A DNA stretch of 30,499 nucleotides from an uncultured Collinsella sp. Lineage in GTDB: Bacteria; Actinomycetota; Coriobacteriia; Coriobacteriales; Coriobacteriaceae. Made by a program: the position numbers and the translations under genes. The notes below the pieces were generated by a model that was given only the letters and a program-made list of their open reading frames with translations, was not told the DNA's origin and made no database searches. This document shows, one piece after another, positions 6,800-15,279 of the stretch (position 1 is the stretch's first letter; the number at the start of each line of letters is the position of its first letter). The stretch spans positions 1 through 30,499 of the forward strand of contig CAUFMB010000025.1 in NCBI GenBank assembly GCA_959026535.1. Direction: 5' to 3'.

Positions 6800-8599
6800 A
6801 TGCAGCCCAAGCATTCTGCGATTGTCGCGGGCCTGACGCTGGCGCTTTCGTTTGGTGCCGTTTCCGCGCCGGCACCCGCCGCCGCCGAGGAGCCCACGCC
6901 GGGCGTTGCCTCGGATGCCACCGATATCGATAAGGGCCTTTACACCCAACAGTCCTTCTCGGGCGTGCTGAGGTCGGTCCAGGGCGTTTCGTTTGTCAAC
7001 GTGACTCCCGAGATGAAGTACTTTACCAAGTACGAGAGCCATGGTAACTACAACCAGGGCTTTTCGTACGGTGACGGCTATAACGCGTTGGGCTATTACC
7101 AGTTCGACCGCCGCTGGTCGCTCATTCCGTTTATTAAGCAGGTCTACAACTACAGCCCCGAAAAATACAGCATGCTCAAGGATGCGATTGATCGCGGCAG
7201 TGAGATTTCCAACACGAGCAATGCCATGTACGAGAACGGTCAGCTCACCGAGTTGGGCCATATCGCTCAGGATGCCTTCCAAGGTGCGTACAACACCGAT
7301 CCTGTTGAGTTCTCAGCACTTCAAGATGCCTATGCGTACAACTCGTACTATGCGGTGACCGAGGCGTGGCTCAAGAGCGGCCTGGGCATTGATATTTCGG
7401 GCCGCGCCGATTGCGTCAAGGGCATGGTGTGGAGCATCACCAACATGTGCGGCACCGGTGGTTGCAGGGACTTCTTCCGCTGGGCGAATCTTTCCAACGA
7501 TATGTCCGATCGCGAGTTTGTGACGGCGCTCTCCAATAGTGTGGTCAACAATGTCGCCACTAAGTTTTCGAGTCAGCCCCAGTATCATGAGGGCTGGAAG
7601 AATCGTTATAAGAATGAGCTGAAGGACTGCTTGGTTTATATCGCTGAGGACGAGGCTGCCGCTGCGACGCCCGTGCAGCCCGAGCCTACGCCGGCGCCCT
7701 CGCCGACACCTGATTCGAATGACGACTCGAGTGACGATGCCAACGATGATAGGATGGATGCGCCCTTGACCGATGCTGACGGTAATGGCTCTGCTGGTGG
7801 CACTACCAACGACGGCTCTACCTCGAACGGCTCCGATTCGAACGGCTCTGCTGCGGGCGATTCGTCTTCAAGCTCTGCCGGCAATACGGGCAGCGACGCT
7901 TCTGGTTCGACCGACGCTGACACCTCTAACTCATCTACCGGCTCGAGTGATTCGTCCATTGACACTGGCTCTAACAACGGCTCTGGCTCTGACGCAACCC
8001 CTGATTCCGATGCTTCCAAGGACGACTCGAATAAGGCGCCGGACGCTCCCGTTGCTTCGCCGGATAAGAAGCCCTCTTTCTCCGTGCAGCTTGGTTCTAC
8101 GCTGGGCTCTTCGCTGATGGCTGGCGTCAATAATGGCTCGACTCAGAACAAGGACAACTCTGATCAGGTTTCCACGGAAAAGACCGAGGCCGCAAAGGGC
8201 GACTCCAAGGATGAGGCTTCCGAGAAGACCGTATCCGATAAGGGTTCTAGCTCGGAGGAGAAGGACGACAAGTCCACTCAGAAGAAGGACAAGAGCAAAA
8301 CCGAGGGCGAAAAGAAAAAGACCGAGGACGAAAAGAAACAGTCCGAAGACGACGACAAGAGCGGTGCTGACAACCAGAATCAGGAGCAAAATGACTCCAA
8401 AACGGTGACCACCACGACCACGACGACTACAGCTACCAAGTCCTCGGGCGGCAACATGCCCAAGACGGGCGATCTGATTGTGATGGCGAGCCTTGCCAGC
8501 GCGAGCTTGGCCACACTGGGCGCTACGTCTATCGTAAGTGGTAAGCATAAGCTCGATCAGCAGAAGAAAGCTTCTGGAGAGGACGACTCTGAGGAGTAG
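6800..8599 (+). CDS. Secreted, sortase-anchored lysozyme-like protein with low-complexity stalk
   Basis: This 599-residue protein begins with a signal peptide (M-Q-P-K-H then a hydrophobic core, ending near A-P-A-A-A-E). Residues about 65-280 resemble the VgrG3-like C-terminal hydrolase domain common in Coriobacteriia; E79 in K-Y-E-S-H-G-N-Y is a likely catalytic acid, and N-A-L-G-Y-Y-Q-F-D-R-R-W follows as in lysozyme-like folds. Residues about 290-540 are a Ser/Asp/Gly/Thr-rich and then Lys/Glu/Asp-rich stalk. The C-terminus has M-P-K-T-G (553-557), a hydrophobic segment, K-H-K and an acidic tail, a non-canonical sortase sorting signal. A ribosome site (GGGAGGA) supports the start. It is likely displayed on the wall, cutting peptidoglycan or a related glycan. 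Confidence 0.72.
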   Translation: MQPKHSAIVAGLTLALSFGAVSAPAPAAAEEPTPGVASDATDIDKGLYTQQSFSGVLRSVQGVSFVNVTPEMKYFTKYESHGNYNQGFSYGDGYNALGYYQFDRRWSLIPFIKQVYNYSPEKYSMLKDAIDRGSEISNTSNAMYENGQLTELGHIAQDAFQGAYNTDPVEFSALQDAYAYNSYYAVTEAWLKSGLGIDISGRADCVKGMVWSITNMCGTGGCRDFFRWANLSNDMSDREFVTALSNSVVNNVATKFSSQPQYHEGWKNRYKNELKDCLVYIAEDEAAAATPVQPEPTPAPSPTPDSNDDSSDDANDDRMDAPLTDADGNGSAGGTTNDGSTSNGSDSNGSAAGDSSSSSAGNTGSDASGSTDADTSNSSTGSSDSSIDTGSNNGSGSDATPDSDASKDDSNKAPDAPVASPDKKPSFSVQLGSTLGSSLMAGVNNGSTQNKDNSDQVSTEKTEAAKGDSKDEASEKTVSDKGSSSEEKDDKSTQKKDKSKTEGEKKKTEDEKKQSEDDDKSGADNQNQEQNDSKTVTTTTTTTTATKSSGGNMPKTGDLIVMASLASASLATLGATSIVSGKHKLDQQKKASGEDDSEE

Positions 8600-8631
8600 G
8601 CTCTCAGTTGCCAGATAACTAAATAGTCGGG

Positions 8632-8669
8632 ACGGGGTCCGGTGCGAATGCATCGGGCCCCGTTTTGTT
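8632..8669 (+). terminator. Rho-independent terminator after the anchored hydrolase gene
   Basis: ACGGGGTCC (8632-8640) pairs with GGGCCCCGT (8655-8663), with one G-T type mismatch, around a 14-base loop, and a T-rich run follows. It closes transcription of the upstream gene and makes any translation start inside it for the next gene unlikely. Confidence 0.85.
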
Positions 8670-8800
8670 GTGCAACGATTAGTTGTGCCCCCTCACACCT
8701 CTTGTTGCTACCGTTGCCCGATATGTTTGCGCGGCGATATCGGTACGCGCGAGGCGGTCATTACAATTGGCATGTGTTGCGATTTAGGGGGAACGTTTTG

Positions 8801-10597
8801 GTGTCTGAACAGGCAAATAATGGTTGTGCTGACGGCTTTGGCGTGCGTTTGATCGGCTGTGCCGACGATGCGGCTTTGCCCATTGGCATGCACGACTATG
8901 CGGAGGCTCTTGGTTGCTGCACGCTGGTCGACAAGACCATGTTTATTGCCGATGTGTTGGACTGCGACGCGTCCGTTGTGGTGTGCTGTCGACCCGAGGG
9001 TTTTGGCAAGAGCGTGAACTTGTCGATGCTCAGGGCTTTTCTGGAGCGTCCAGCGGTCGGTCGCGCTGATCAGCGTTTGTTTGCCAATGCTCAGATTTGG
9101 GATGCAGACGGTGGGCGCTATCGGGATGAGTATGCTTGCTATCCGGTGATATCGCTGGACTTTTCTGGCGCTGCGAGGCGTGCCGCCGTTGTTGCCGACG
9201 TCGTGCGCGATGCTCTTTCGGTCGAGTGCGCTCGCTTGTTGCCATTCTTGGAGGCTCCGGATTTAGCGCGAGATAAGGTGCGTCACATCGAGCGCGTTGC
9301 GCGTGGTGTAGCGAGCGCGGACGAGGTTGACTCGGTGCTTGGCGTGCTCATTGAGCTGCTGGAGATGGCCTGCGATGAGCAGGTTGTATTGCTTGTTGAT
9401 GGGTACGACGCGGCGTGGTTGGGCCGTGCGAGCGCGAGTGGCGCTTCTGGCACCGATCTGGCAGGGCTATTCGACCGCGTGCTGTTCGAGACCATTGCCG
9501 CTGCGGGCGATTCGTTGCGGCTGGCGTGTCTGATGGGGGAGCGTCCCGGCCCTGCCGAAGCGGCGGTTTCTTCGCGAAACTGCTCGTATTGTCTGACGAC
9601 GCCGCTGTCGACCTGGTGTAACCGTTGGTTCGGTTTTTCGGATGCCGAGGTCGAGGCTCTGTTGAATCATGCTGGACGCGAGGAATACCTGGATGATGCG
9701 CGTGAATGGCTCGAGGGATATCGGTTTGGCAGGGTCTATTGCTCGAGTCCAGCGCGTGTGATCGGTTTTCTGGGCCGAGGCTGCACGGCGCCTGTGCGTG
9801 CCGATCTGTATGGATATGCCGATTGCCTGAGTAGGGTAGTTGCCGGGTGGAATCTCGACCGCCTTTCGGTCTTGTTTGATTTGCTCGAGGCCCATGGGTG
9901 CGCTGAGGCCCCGCTTTGTTTGGGCACTGCAGAGCCAGATGTCTCGCCTGACGATGGCATGTGGACAGCGCTGTATCTGTCCGGTTTTCTCACGACGGAT
10001 ATGACTGAGGAGCCAGAGCATGGCGATCGCTTCCGTGCTTTGCGATTGCCCAATAACGAGCTTCGCCAGGCCTTGCGTCTAGTGATTATTGAGTGGTTTG
10101 AGTGCGCTGCAGAAGACATTCGAGACGTCGATGCGTTTCGCGACGGGCTGTGCCATGGGAACGAGGATACCGTGAGGCGGGCGCTAAGCCGCATCTTGGG
10201 AGATGCGGGAATCGGTGCGACCGACCCAGATACACCGCTGCCATATCACCTACTCTTGCAAGGACTCTGCTTTGGATTGCCGGGCTATGCCAATCCTGCC
10301 TCGAGGCGAAAGTGTGGCGCGGGTCGCTGGGACATCCAGGTTTTCCCTACGGGTGCCGTGTTCGACGTAGCAGACACGATTGGCATGCTGGACGAGCGCC
10401 CGCTGATAACGATTAACTTGATGTATGACCCCGATGTGGATGCGCTGGGCCTGGAATTGCTGGCCGTGCAGTCGCTACTCGACATAGAGCGCGACGGCAT
10501 CGACGAAATCCGTGTGCCACGCCCCGGCGTGGGTCGCATGCGCTGGGGGTTCGGTTTTGATGGGCAGCATGTGGCTACGGTGTGCCAGCGGCTTTAA
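8801..10597 (+). CDS. AAA-ATPase-like / PD-(D/E)XK family protein with degenerate motifs
   Basis: This 598-residue protein has the AAA-ATPase-like layout (PF09820 type): V-D-K-T-M-F-I at 43-49, then the P-loop R-P-E-G-F-G-K-S at 64-71, where the family usually has R-P-R-R-F-G-K-T. The Walker B region reads L-L-V-D-G-Y-D (D200-G201-Y202-D203); the usual L-I-D-E-Y-D glutamate is a glycine. The C-terminus aligns with the PD-(D/E)XK nuclease domain usual in this family: G-R-W-D-I with D511 is kept, but the E-x-K strand reads I-T-I-N-L-M-Y. The GTG at 8801 was chosen for its AGGGGGA ribosome site and because further-upstream starts fall in or near a terminator. Family function is unknown. Confidence 0.75.
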   Translation: MSEQANNGCADGFGVRLIGCADDAALPIGMHDYAEALGCCTLVDKTMFIADVLDCDASVVVCCRPEGFGKSVNLSMLRAFLERPAVGRADQRLFANAQIWDADGGRYRDEYACYPVISLDFSGAARRAAVVADVVRDALSVECARLLPFLEAPDLARDKVRHIERVARGVASADEVDSVLGVLIELLEMACDEQVVLLVDGYDAAWLGRASASGASGTDLAGLFDRVLFETIAAAGDSLRLACLMGERPGPAEAAVSSRNCSYCLTTPLSTWCNRWFGFSDAEVEALLNHAGREEYLDDAREWLEGYRFGRVYCSSPARVIGFLGRGCTAPVRADLYGYADCLSRVVAGWNLDRLSVLFDLLEAHGCAEAPLCLGTAEPDVSPDDGMWTALYLSGFLTTDMTEEPEHGDRFRALRLPNNELRQALRLVIIEWFECAAEDIRDVDAFRDGLCHGNEDTVRRALSRILGDAGIGATDPDTPLPYHLLLQGLCFGLPGYANPASRRKCGAGRWDIQVFPTGAVFDVADTIGMLDERPLITINLMYDPDVDALGLELLAVQSLLDIERDGIDEIRVPRPGVGRMRWGFGFDGQHVATVCQRL

Positions 10598-10621
10598 GCG
10601 CCGAGGTGTTTCCGACTTCCG

Positions 10622-11641
10622 TTACTCGGTGTCCTTCATGGGCGGCATGGGCTTCCAGTTGGGGTCCTTGATGATCTTGCGGGCGTCCTTCATGCCGCGG
10701 CGCAGCGCCGGAATTCCGGTCTTAAAGCACTTGTCAACGGCGGCCAGGCGAATAAATTCCTTGCAGAAGGTCGCGGCGTTGCCCAGACGGAACAGCACGG
10801 GGTGATAGTCGCCGTAGATCTGCATGTAGCGGGCCAGATAACCGCGGTTGCGCATGATGTAGTAACGGTTGGTGTCGCTCGTAGAGTTGAGCTGGCGCTT
10901 GCCGGCGATATCCCAGTTAGAGACAGCGCGGGCGCGCTTGAGAACCACGTCGGCAACAACGGCGGCGGGGAAGTGCTGGCTGGCCACGTAGCCATAGCAG
11001 GCATCGTCGCCGTAGATAAAGAAGCGCGCGTCGGGCAGGCCAATCTTGTCGACCACGCGGCGCGAGAACATGCCGCCCTCAAAGCACAGCTGGTTCATGG
11101 TGCGGTAGCCCTCGGGACCCAGATCCCACTTGGCGACAGGGTTTGGAATGCCGAGCGAAAGGATCAGTTGGTACTGCCAAAAGAACGCGCCGCCGTCGAA
11201 GTCCAGGCGCGAACCCTGGATGACATCGTAGCGGTCGGTCCACTTGGCCAAGCGCTCGATGCCTTCGGGGATGACGAGCACGTCGTCGTCCATCACCCAG
11301 AACCACTGGGCGCCCAGGTCGTAGGCGCATTTAGTGCCGGCGGAGAAGCCGCCCGCACCGCCGCCGTTTTCGAGCTGCGGTGCGTAGATGACGCGGTCGG
11401 TGCCGCCCTGCGCGTCGGGCTGCTCGGTGTCGATGCCCCACAGGTTGGCCAAGCGCTCGTTGAATGCGGTGCACATGGCCTCGGTCTCGCGCGAATTCTC
11501 GTTATCGACAATCACGATGCGCCAGGGCGTTGCCGTGAGCTCGGTCATGGAGTCGAACAAGTTGGCCAGGAGTTCCTGGCGCTTGTACGTAACGACGACG
11601 ATGGCGAGCTTATCGATGGGAGCGGGGAGGGTTGAAGGCAT
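10622..11641 (-). CDS. Family-2 glycosyltransferase, GlfT-like
   Basis: This 339-residue cytoplasmic glycosyltransferase has a GT-A fold: A-I-V-V-V-T-Y-K-R at 13-21, I-V-I-V-D-N at 42-47, the G-G-G-A-G-G-F segment at 93-99, the metal-binding D118-D119-D120 in W-V-M-D-D-D, and a distal acidic pair in Y-G-D-D at 210-213. The G-G-A-G-G-F motif is typical of galactofuranosyl- and rhamnosyltransferase-like enzymes that build cell-wall polysaccharides; the donor sugar cannot be told from sequence. The ATG at 11641 was preferred over upstream in-frame starts because AAAGGA lies 11 bases before it and the catalytic domain follows directly. It converges with the ATPase-like gene, with only 24 bases between the stops. 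Confidence 0.85.
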   Translation of the reverse strand: MPSTLPAPIDKLAIVVVTYKRQELLANLFDSMTELTATPWRIVIVDNENSRETEAMCTAFNERLANLWGIDTEQPDAQGGTDRVIYAPQLENGGGAGGFSAGTKCAYDLGAQWFWVMDDDVLVIPEGIERLAKWTDRYDVIQGSRLDFDGGAFFWQYQLILSLGIPNPVAKWDLGPEGYRTMNQLCFEGGMFSRRVVDKIGLPDARFFIYGDDACYGYVASQHFPAAVVADVVLKRARAVSNWDIAGKRQLNSTSDTNRYYIMRNRGYLARYMQIYGDYHPVLFRLGNAATFCKEFIRLAAVDKCFKTGIPALRRGMKDARKIIKDPNWKPMPPMKDTE

Positions 11642-11716
11642 GGGGCAATATATCCTTTCACGCGCGGCGGGCGAGTGCTGCGCGGAAGCTATCGAATACG
11701 TCCTTGGGACTGTCCT

Positions 11717-11747
11717 ATTGTAAAGGCTCGGCGCACCTTGGCGGCAA
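11717..11747 (-). promoter_or_regulatory. Possible promoter of the GlfT-like gene
   Basis: On the minus strand TTGCCG (11747-11742) and TACAAT (11722-11717) are separated by 19 bases, with the -10 about 75 bases upstream of the start codon. The -10 is good, but the spacer is longer than ideal. Confidence 0.3.
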
Positions 11748-11811
11748 GCTTTGAATAAAACGCAGGAACCTGCCACGGCTGTAGCGGCTTTAGCGTCTTA
11801 CGGCAGCGTGT

Positions 11812-12942
11812 CTATTGTCGCTTGAGCTTGCGAGCGATAAGGCTTCTAGCTGCGTCGATGATGAGGAGCACTAAGGCAAAGACGATGCTAATGACGGTAC
11901 CCGTGACGATGCATATAGCTGCCGGGCTGTTTTGGCTGACCAGTATGTTTGCGAGCAACGTATTGAAGACGGGACGCCACAGGCTACTGGTGAGCGACTG
12001 CATCACATAGAAACCGAGCGTGGCGGTCGAAAGGGTGACGATGACGCCTGCGGCTCGTGGATTGTCCGAGGCGCTGCGTCGGGTAGCCGCAAAGAGCAGG
12101 GAGGTGGCAGCGAGGACAAACGAGATCAACGAGGTCGATTTGTAGGAGAGGGCTGCCATTGCTGTGAGGTTGCCGGTGAAGGAGAGTTCGCCTTCCAGGA
12201 TGGTGGTGAGCACCAAAACCGCTGCGAGCGACCGCATGCCTAAGGCGCCCGCCCTGTCCGAATCCATGACATCGGTAATGTCGCGGAGCAGCCCGCCGAT
12301 CAAAAATGCGACTACGTACGTGGTAGCGCTCATGGACTTCTGGAGCCAAGAAAACTCGCCGGCGCTTGTCGCACTCATGGCGGCTAAATACCCGTTAACA
12401 ACAAATGCGAGGATTCCAACGACGATGACCGCTGCCGTGTAGCTCCTCTTAGAGAGTCGACTCTTGGCCAGGCCAAACAGCGGCGCCATGAAGACCGTGG
12501 CGGCATAGACCCAGATAAACTCAAGCCCCAGCGTGTACCAATAGTGCGCGTGCAGGGAGACATCGGGAATGGGTGAGACGACCGTGGACCACGCGAGCGC
12601 CATGAGGCAATAAAACGCAGTAGGCAAGATGACCTTGCCAAGGCGCTGCGCCGCCCGTTGCATTTGCGACTTCCACGTTGCTCCACCGTCCCAAGCACGC
12701 GCGGCCGAAGCGATGAGAAAATAGCCCGAGATCATAAAGAAGACCTCGTTGGCCCAGCAGCCCAGCAAGTTAATAAAACCGAGCACGCCGGAATAGGGGG
12801 ACATCGCAAGTGGGGCATATTCTACGGCGCCGACGCAGGCGGCTTGGAAGGTCCACTGAAAGGTGTGGAACACCGCGATGCCGGCGACCGCAACCAAACG
12901 CAGTGCTTCGATGGGTATGTTGCGTGCGGCTTTGGGCTGCAT
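11812..12942 (-). CDS. Acyltransferase 3 family membrane protein (polysaccharide O-acyltransferase)
   Basis: This 376-residue integral membrane protein has about ten hydrophobic segments and the acyltransferase-3 N-terminal pattern: I-E-A-L-R-L-V-A-V at 11-19, the putative catalytic histidine in V-F-H-T-F at about 26, and F-F-M-I-S-G-Y-F-L. Such proteins (OafA/WecH type) move acetyl or other acyl groups onto surface glycans across the membrane. The start has an AAAGGA ribosome site. The neighbouring glycosyltransferases suggest it decorates the polysaccharide made by this locus. Substrate is not known. Confidence 0.85.
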   Translation of the reverse strand: MQPKAARNIPIEALRLVAVAGIAVFHTFQWTFQAACVGAVEYAPLAMSPYSGVLGFINLLGCWANEVFFMISGYFLIASAARAWDGGATWKSQMQRAAQRLGKVILPTAFYCLMALAWSTVVSPIPDVSLHAHYWYTLGLEFIWVYAATVFMAPLFGLAKSRLSKRSYTAAVIVVGILAFVVNGYLAAMSATSAGEFSWLQKSMSATTYVVAFLIGGLLRDITDVMDSDRAGALGMRSLAAVLVLTTILEGELSFTGNLTAMAALSYKSTSLISFVLAATSLLFAATRRSASDNPRAAGVIVTLSTATLGFYVMQSLTSSLWRPVFNTLLANILVSQNSPAAICIVTGTVISIVFALVLLIIDAARSLIARKLKRQ

Positions 12943-12961
12943 GACGTCCTTTCTTATCGGT

Positions 12962-12990
12962 TTGCCTCTGCGAGCTCCATAGATTATATA
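12962..12990 (+). promoter_or_regulatory. Predicted promoter of the glycosyltransferase operon
   Basis: TTGCCT (12962-12967), a 17-base spacer and TATATA (12985-12990) lie in the 112-base gap between the divergent acyltransferase and glycosyltransferase genes. Spacing is ideal. It would drive the plus-strand run of five glycosyltransferases starting at 13055. Confidence 0.55.
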
Positions 12991-13054
12991 AACGCCCGCT
13001 GGCGCGCTGACCCTTTGATACCATGAAACGACAGGTATTTCCTAAGGAGCACAT

Positions 13055-14158
13055 TTGTCTACTAACGCCTCTGGCAGCCCTGTCCTGTCGCTGCTTATTC
13101 CCATCTACAACGTTGAGCGCTACCTGCGCGAGTGTCTCGATTCCGCCGTGGCGCAGACACTCAAGGATATTGAGATCATCTGCATTAACGACGGGTCGAC
13201 CGACAGCTCGCCGGCGATAATCCGCGAGTATATGGAGCGCGATGGGCGCGTCAAGATGATCGACAAGGCCAACAGCGGCTACGGCGACTCGATGAACCAC
13301 GGCCTGGAGATGGCGCGTGGCAAGTACGTTGGCATCTTGGAGTCCGATGACTTTATGGCGCCCGACGCACTCGAAAAGCTTGTCTCGGCCGCCGATAGCA
13401 ATAATGCCGACTTTGCGAAGGCGAACTTTGACTTCTACTGGTCCAAGCCCGAGGAGCGCCGCTCGCTGCACGAGATGTTTAAGCCCAAAGACTGCGGCAA
13501 ACCGGTGCACCCAAGCGACACGACACAGTTCTTTAAGCAAAAGCCCTCGATTTGGTCGGCCGTCTACCGTCGCGATTTTCTTGAGCGCAACGGCATCAAG
13601 TTCTTGCCGACCCCGGGTGCCTCTTTCCAGGACACGTCGTTTGCCTTTAAGGTGATCGCGTGCGCCGACAAGGCCGTTTACCTGCACGATGCCGTACTTT
13701 CGTATCGCCAGGACAACGAGAACTCCTCGGTCAATTCTTCGGCCAAGGTCTTTTGCGTCAATGCCGAATATGCCGAGATCGAGCGCTGGATCCGAGAGGA
13801 TTACGCTCGCAATCACGCAAGTGATGACGTCGCGCGCATGCTCAAGTTCAATCAACTTATTAAGTACGATTCGTACATGTGGAACTACGTGCGCCTGGCG
13901 CCTAAGTTCTATAAAGAGTTCCTGGTCCAGATGACCAAGGAGTTCCAGGCCTCCTTGGACGCAGGAGACTTTTCGCTGGACGACCTTAAGCCGTGGAAGC
14001 GCGCGAATCTTGCTGCGATCCTCAAAGACCCTGAAGCTTGGGTGGACGAGCACCCGCACTTTGCGACGGACGGCGCCCTGGGACGCGCCAAATACTACGC
14101 CTCGGTTGGAGGCCCAGGCGTGGTTGCTGCCTTCCTCATCGAATCGCTGAGGGGGTAG
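13055..14158 (+). CDS. Family-2 glycosyltransferase (EpsJ/CpsJ-like)
   Basis: This is a 367-residue GT-A glycosyltransferase: L-L-I-P-I-Y-N-V at 13-20, N-D-G-S-T-D at 45-50, G-Y-G-D-S-M-N-H-G at 75-83, the metal-binding E-S-D-D at 96-99 (ESDD in place of the more common D-x-D), and a helical C-terminal half. The start is TTG at 13055, supported by AAGGAG five bases upstream; no ATG fits. Its N-terminal catalytic half is nearly identical to that of the gene at 15280. It is the first gene of a plus-strand polysaccharide operon, and the next gene starts 6 bases after its stop. Donor and acceptor are unknown. Confidence 0.88.
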   Translation: MSTNASGSPVLSLLIPIYNVERYLRECLDSAVAQTLKDIEIICINDGSTDSSPAIIREYMERDGRVKMIDKANSGYGDSMNHGLEMARGKYVGILESDDFMAPDALEKLVSAADSNNADFAKANFDFYWSKPEERRSLHEMFKPKDCGKPVHPSDTTQFFKQKPSIWSAVYRRDFLERNGIKFLPTPGASFQDTSFAFKVIACADKAVYLHDAVLSYRQDNENSSVNSSAKVFCVNAEYAEIERWIREDYARNHASDDVARMLKFNQLIKYDSYMWNYVRLAPKFYKEFLVQMTKEFQASLDAGDFSLDDLKPWKRANLAAILKDPEAWVDEHPHFATDGALGRAKYYASVGGPGVVAAFLIESLRG

Positions 14159-14164
14159 GTCGAC

Positions 14165-15205
14165 ATGGGAGAGACTTTGACCCCCAAAGCGACCATTGTC
14201 GTTCCCGTCTACAATTCGTCGCGCTCCATTCAGCGATGCCTCGATTCGCTGTTGGCCCAGTCTGAGCGTTCGATTCAGGTTGTCTGCGTCAACGACGGTT
14301 CGACTGATGATTCGTTGAACGTGTTGCGCCAGATCGCGCAGGCCGACGATCGCGTACTGGTGATTGACCAGGAAAACGCGGGCGTCTCGTGCGCTAGAAA
14401 TGCCGGCATCGATGCCGCCGAGGGCGAGACCGTCTTTTTTGTGGACGCTGACGATTACATCGATGCCCAGACGGTCGAGCGCGTGCTTCATGCCATGGAG
14501 TCTGCAGATGCCGAGGCCGCCGTCTTTGGCGGCATCTGTGAACCTGCCGACGCTGCCCCCAAACGCGTCCAGCAACTCATGAGCCCCAAAGCCGGTACCT
14601 TCGGCGCCCGTGATCCCCAACTGCTGTTCCATTCGAATGCGCAGCCCTATGCTTGCCGTGCGGCCTTTTCGCGCGAGCTGCTCAATCGCGAAGGCATACG
14701 CTTCGCCCCCGGTTTGGCTTTGGGCGAGGATGTCGTCTTCCAATTTGCGGCTTATGCGCTTGCCCGTAAGACCGTCGTCATGCCGGACAAGTTCTACCAC
14801 TACGTGATGGAGAGCGAATCGGCGACGCACGAGTTCAACAGTGCCGAGGCGCGCGCCAAAAAGCTTGACGCCCACATGAGGATGCTCGAGGAGGTCTTGG
14901 AGGACTGGGCGGCCTACGATTTTTTGGACCTGTGTCCCGGCGAGCTGATAACTTGGTTTTTGGACCTTATTGTGTTCGACCTGGCGCGCTTGGATGCCGA
15001 TGGTTTCCGCCGCTTTGCCAGTCGCGTCAACAGGGCTTTCACGACGTTATTGGGAACGGAGTGGGCGGATATGCCTGCTAAGGGCGCCGTTCGCCGTGTT
15101 GCCCACAAGCTCGTTGCGGCGACCTCGGGCGTTTCGATGGCAGACGCCACGCTGTTCTATCTTTCGACTCGCGGTCTCAAAGCCTGCCTGGAGCGCTTTA
15201 TCTAA
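14165..15205 (+). CDS. Family-2 glycosyltransferase
   Basis: This 346-residue GT-A glycosyltransferase has I-V-V-P-V-Y-N-S at 11-18, N-D-G-S-T-D-D-S at 43-50, N-A-G-V-S-C-A-R-N-A-G at 71-81, and the metal-binding D-A-D-D at 94-97. G-L-A-L-G-E-D-V-V-F-Q in the middle is the acceptor-side motif common to capsular and exopolysaccharide family-2 enzymes. It follows the previous glycosyltransferase after 6 bases, so they are co-transcribed. It is more canonical and more diverged than its two flanking paralogues. Sugar specificity cannot be read from sequence. Confidence 0.88.
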   Translation: MGETLTPKATIVVPVYNSSRSIQRCLDSLLAQSERSIQVVCVNDGSTDDSLNVLRQIAQADDRVLVIDQENAGVSCARNAGIDAAEGETVFFVDADDYIDAQTVERVLHAMESADAEAAVFGGICEPADAAPKRVQQLMSPKAGTFGARDPQLLFHSNAQPYACRAAFSRELLNREGIRFAPGLALGEDVVFQFAAYALARKTVVMPDKFYHYVMESESATHEFNSAEARAKKLDAHMRMLEEVLEDWAAYDFLDLCPGELITWFLDLIVFDLARLDADGFRRFASRVNRAFTTLLGTEWADMPAKGAVRRVAHKLVAATSGVSMADATLFYLSTRGLKACLERFI

Positions 15206-15279
15206 TTCCAAGCGCTGCCGCCCGCCGTAACGCGGCTGCTAAAATAACCCTGTTACACGCTATTCAACAGGAGGTTCTC

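Noticed and set aside
7636..8653. Minus-strand frames opposite the stalk of the anchored hydrolase
   Set aside because: They are caused by the low-complexity Ser/Asp/Lys codons of the sense gene, with no start signal or similarity.
8642..8800. Upstream start codons for the ATPase-like gene, which would add 53 residues
   Set aside because: The first ATG lies inside the terminator stem-loop and the added residues have no family similarity, while the GTG at 8801 has a strong ribosome site.
12770..14875. Minus-strand open frame of 701 codons
   Set aside because: It lies opposite two clear glycosyltransferases and part of the acyltransferase, and contains no motif of its own.
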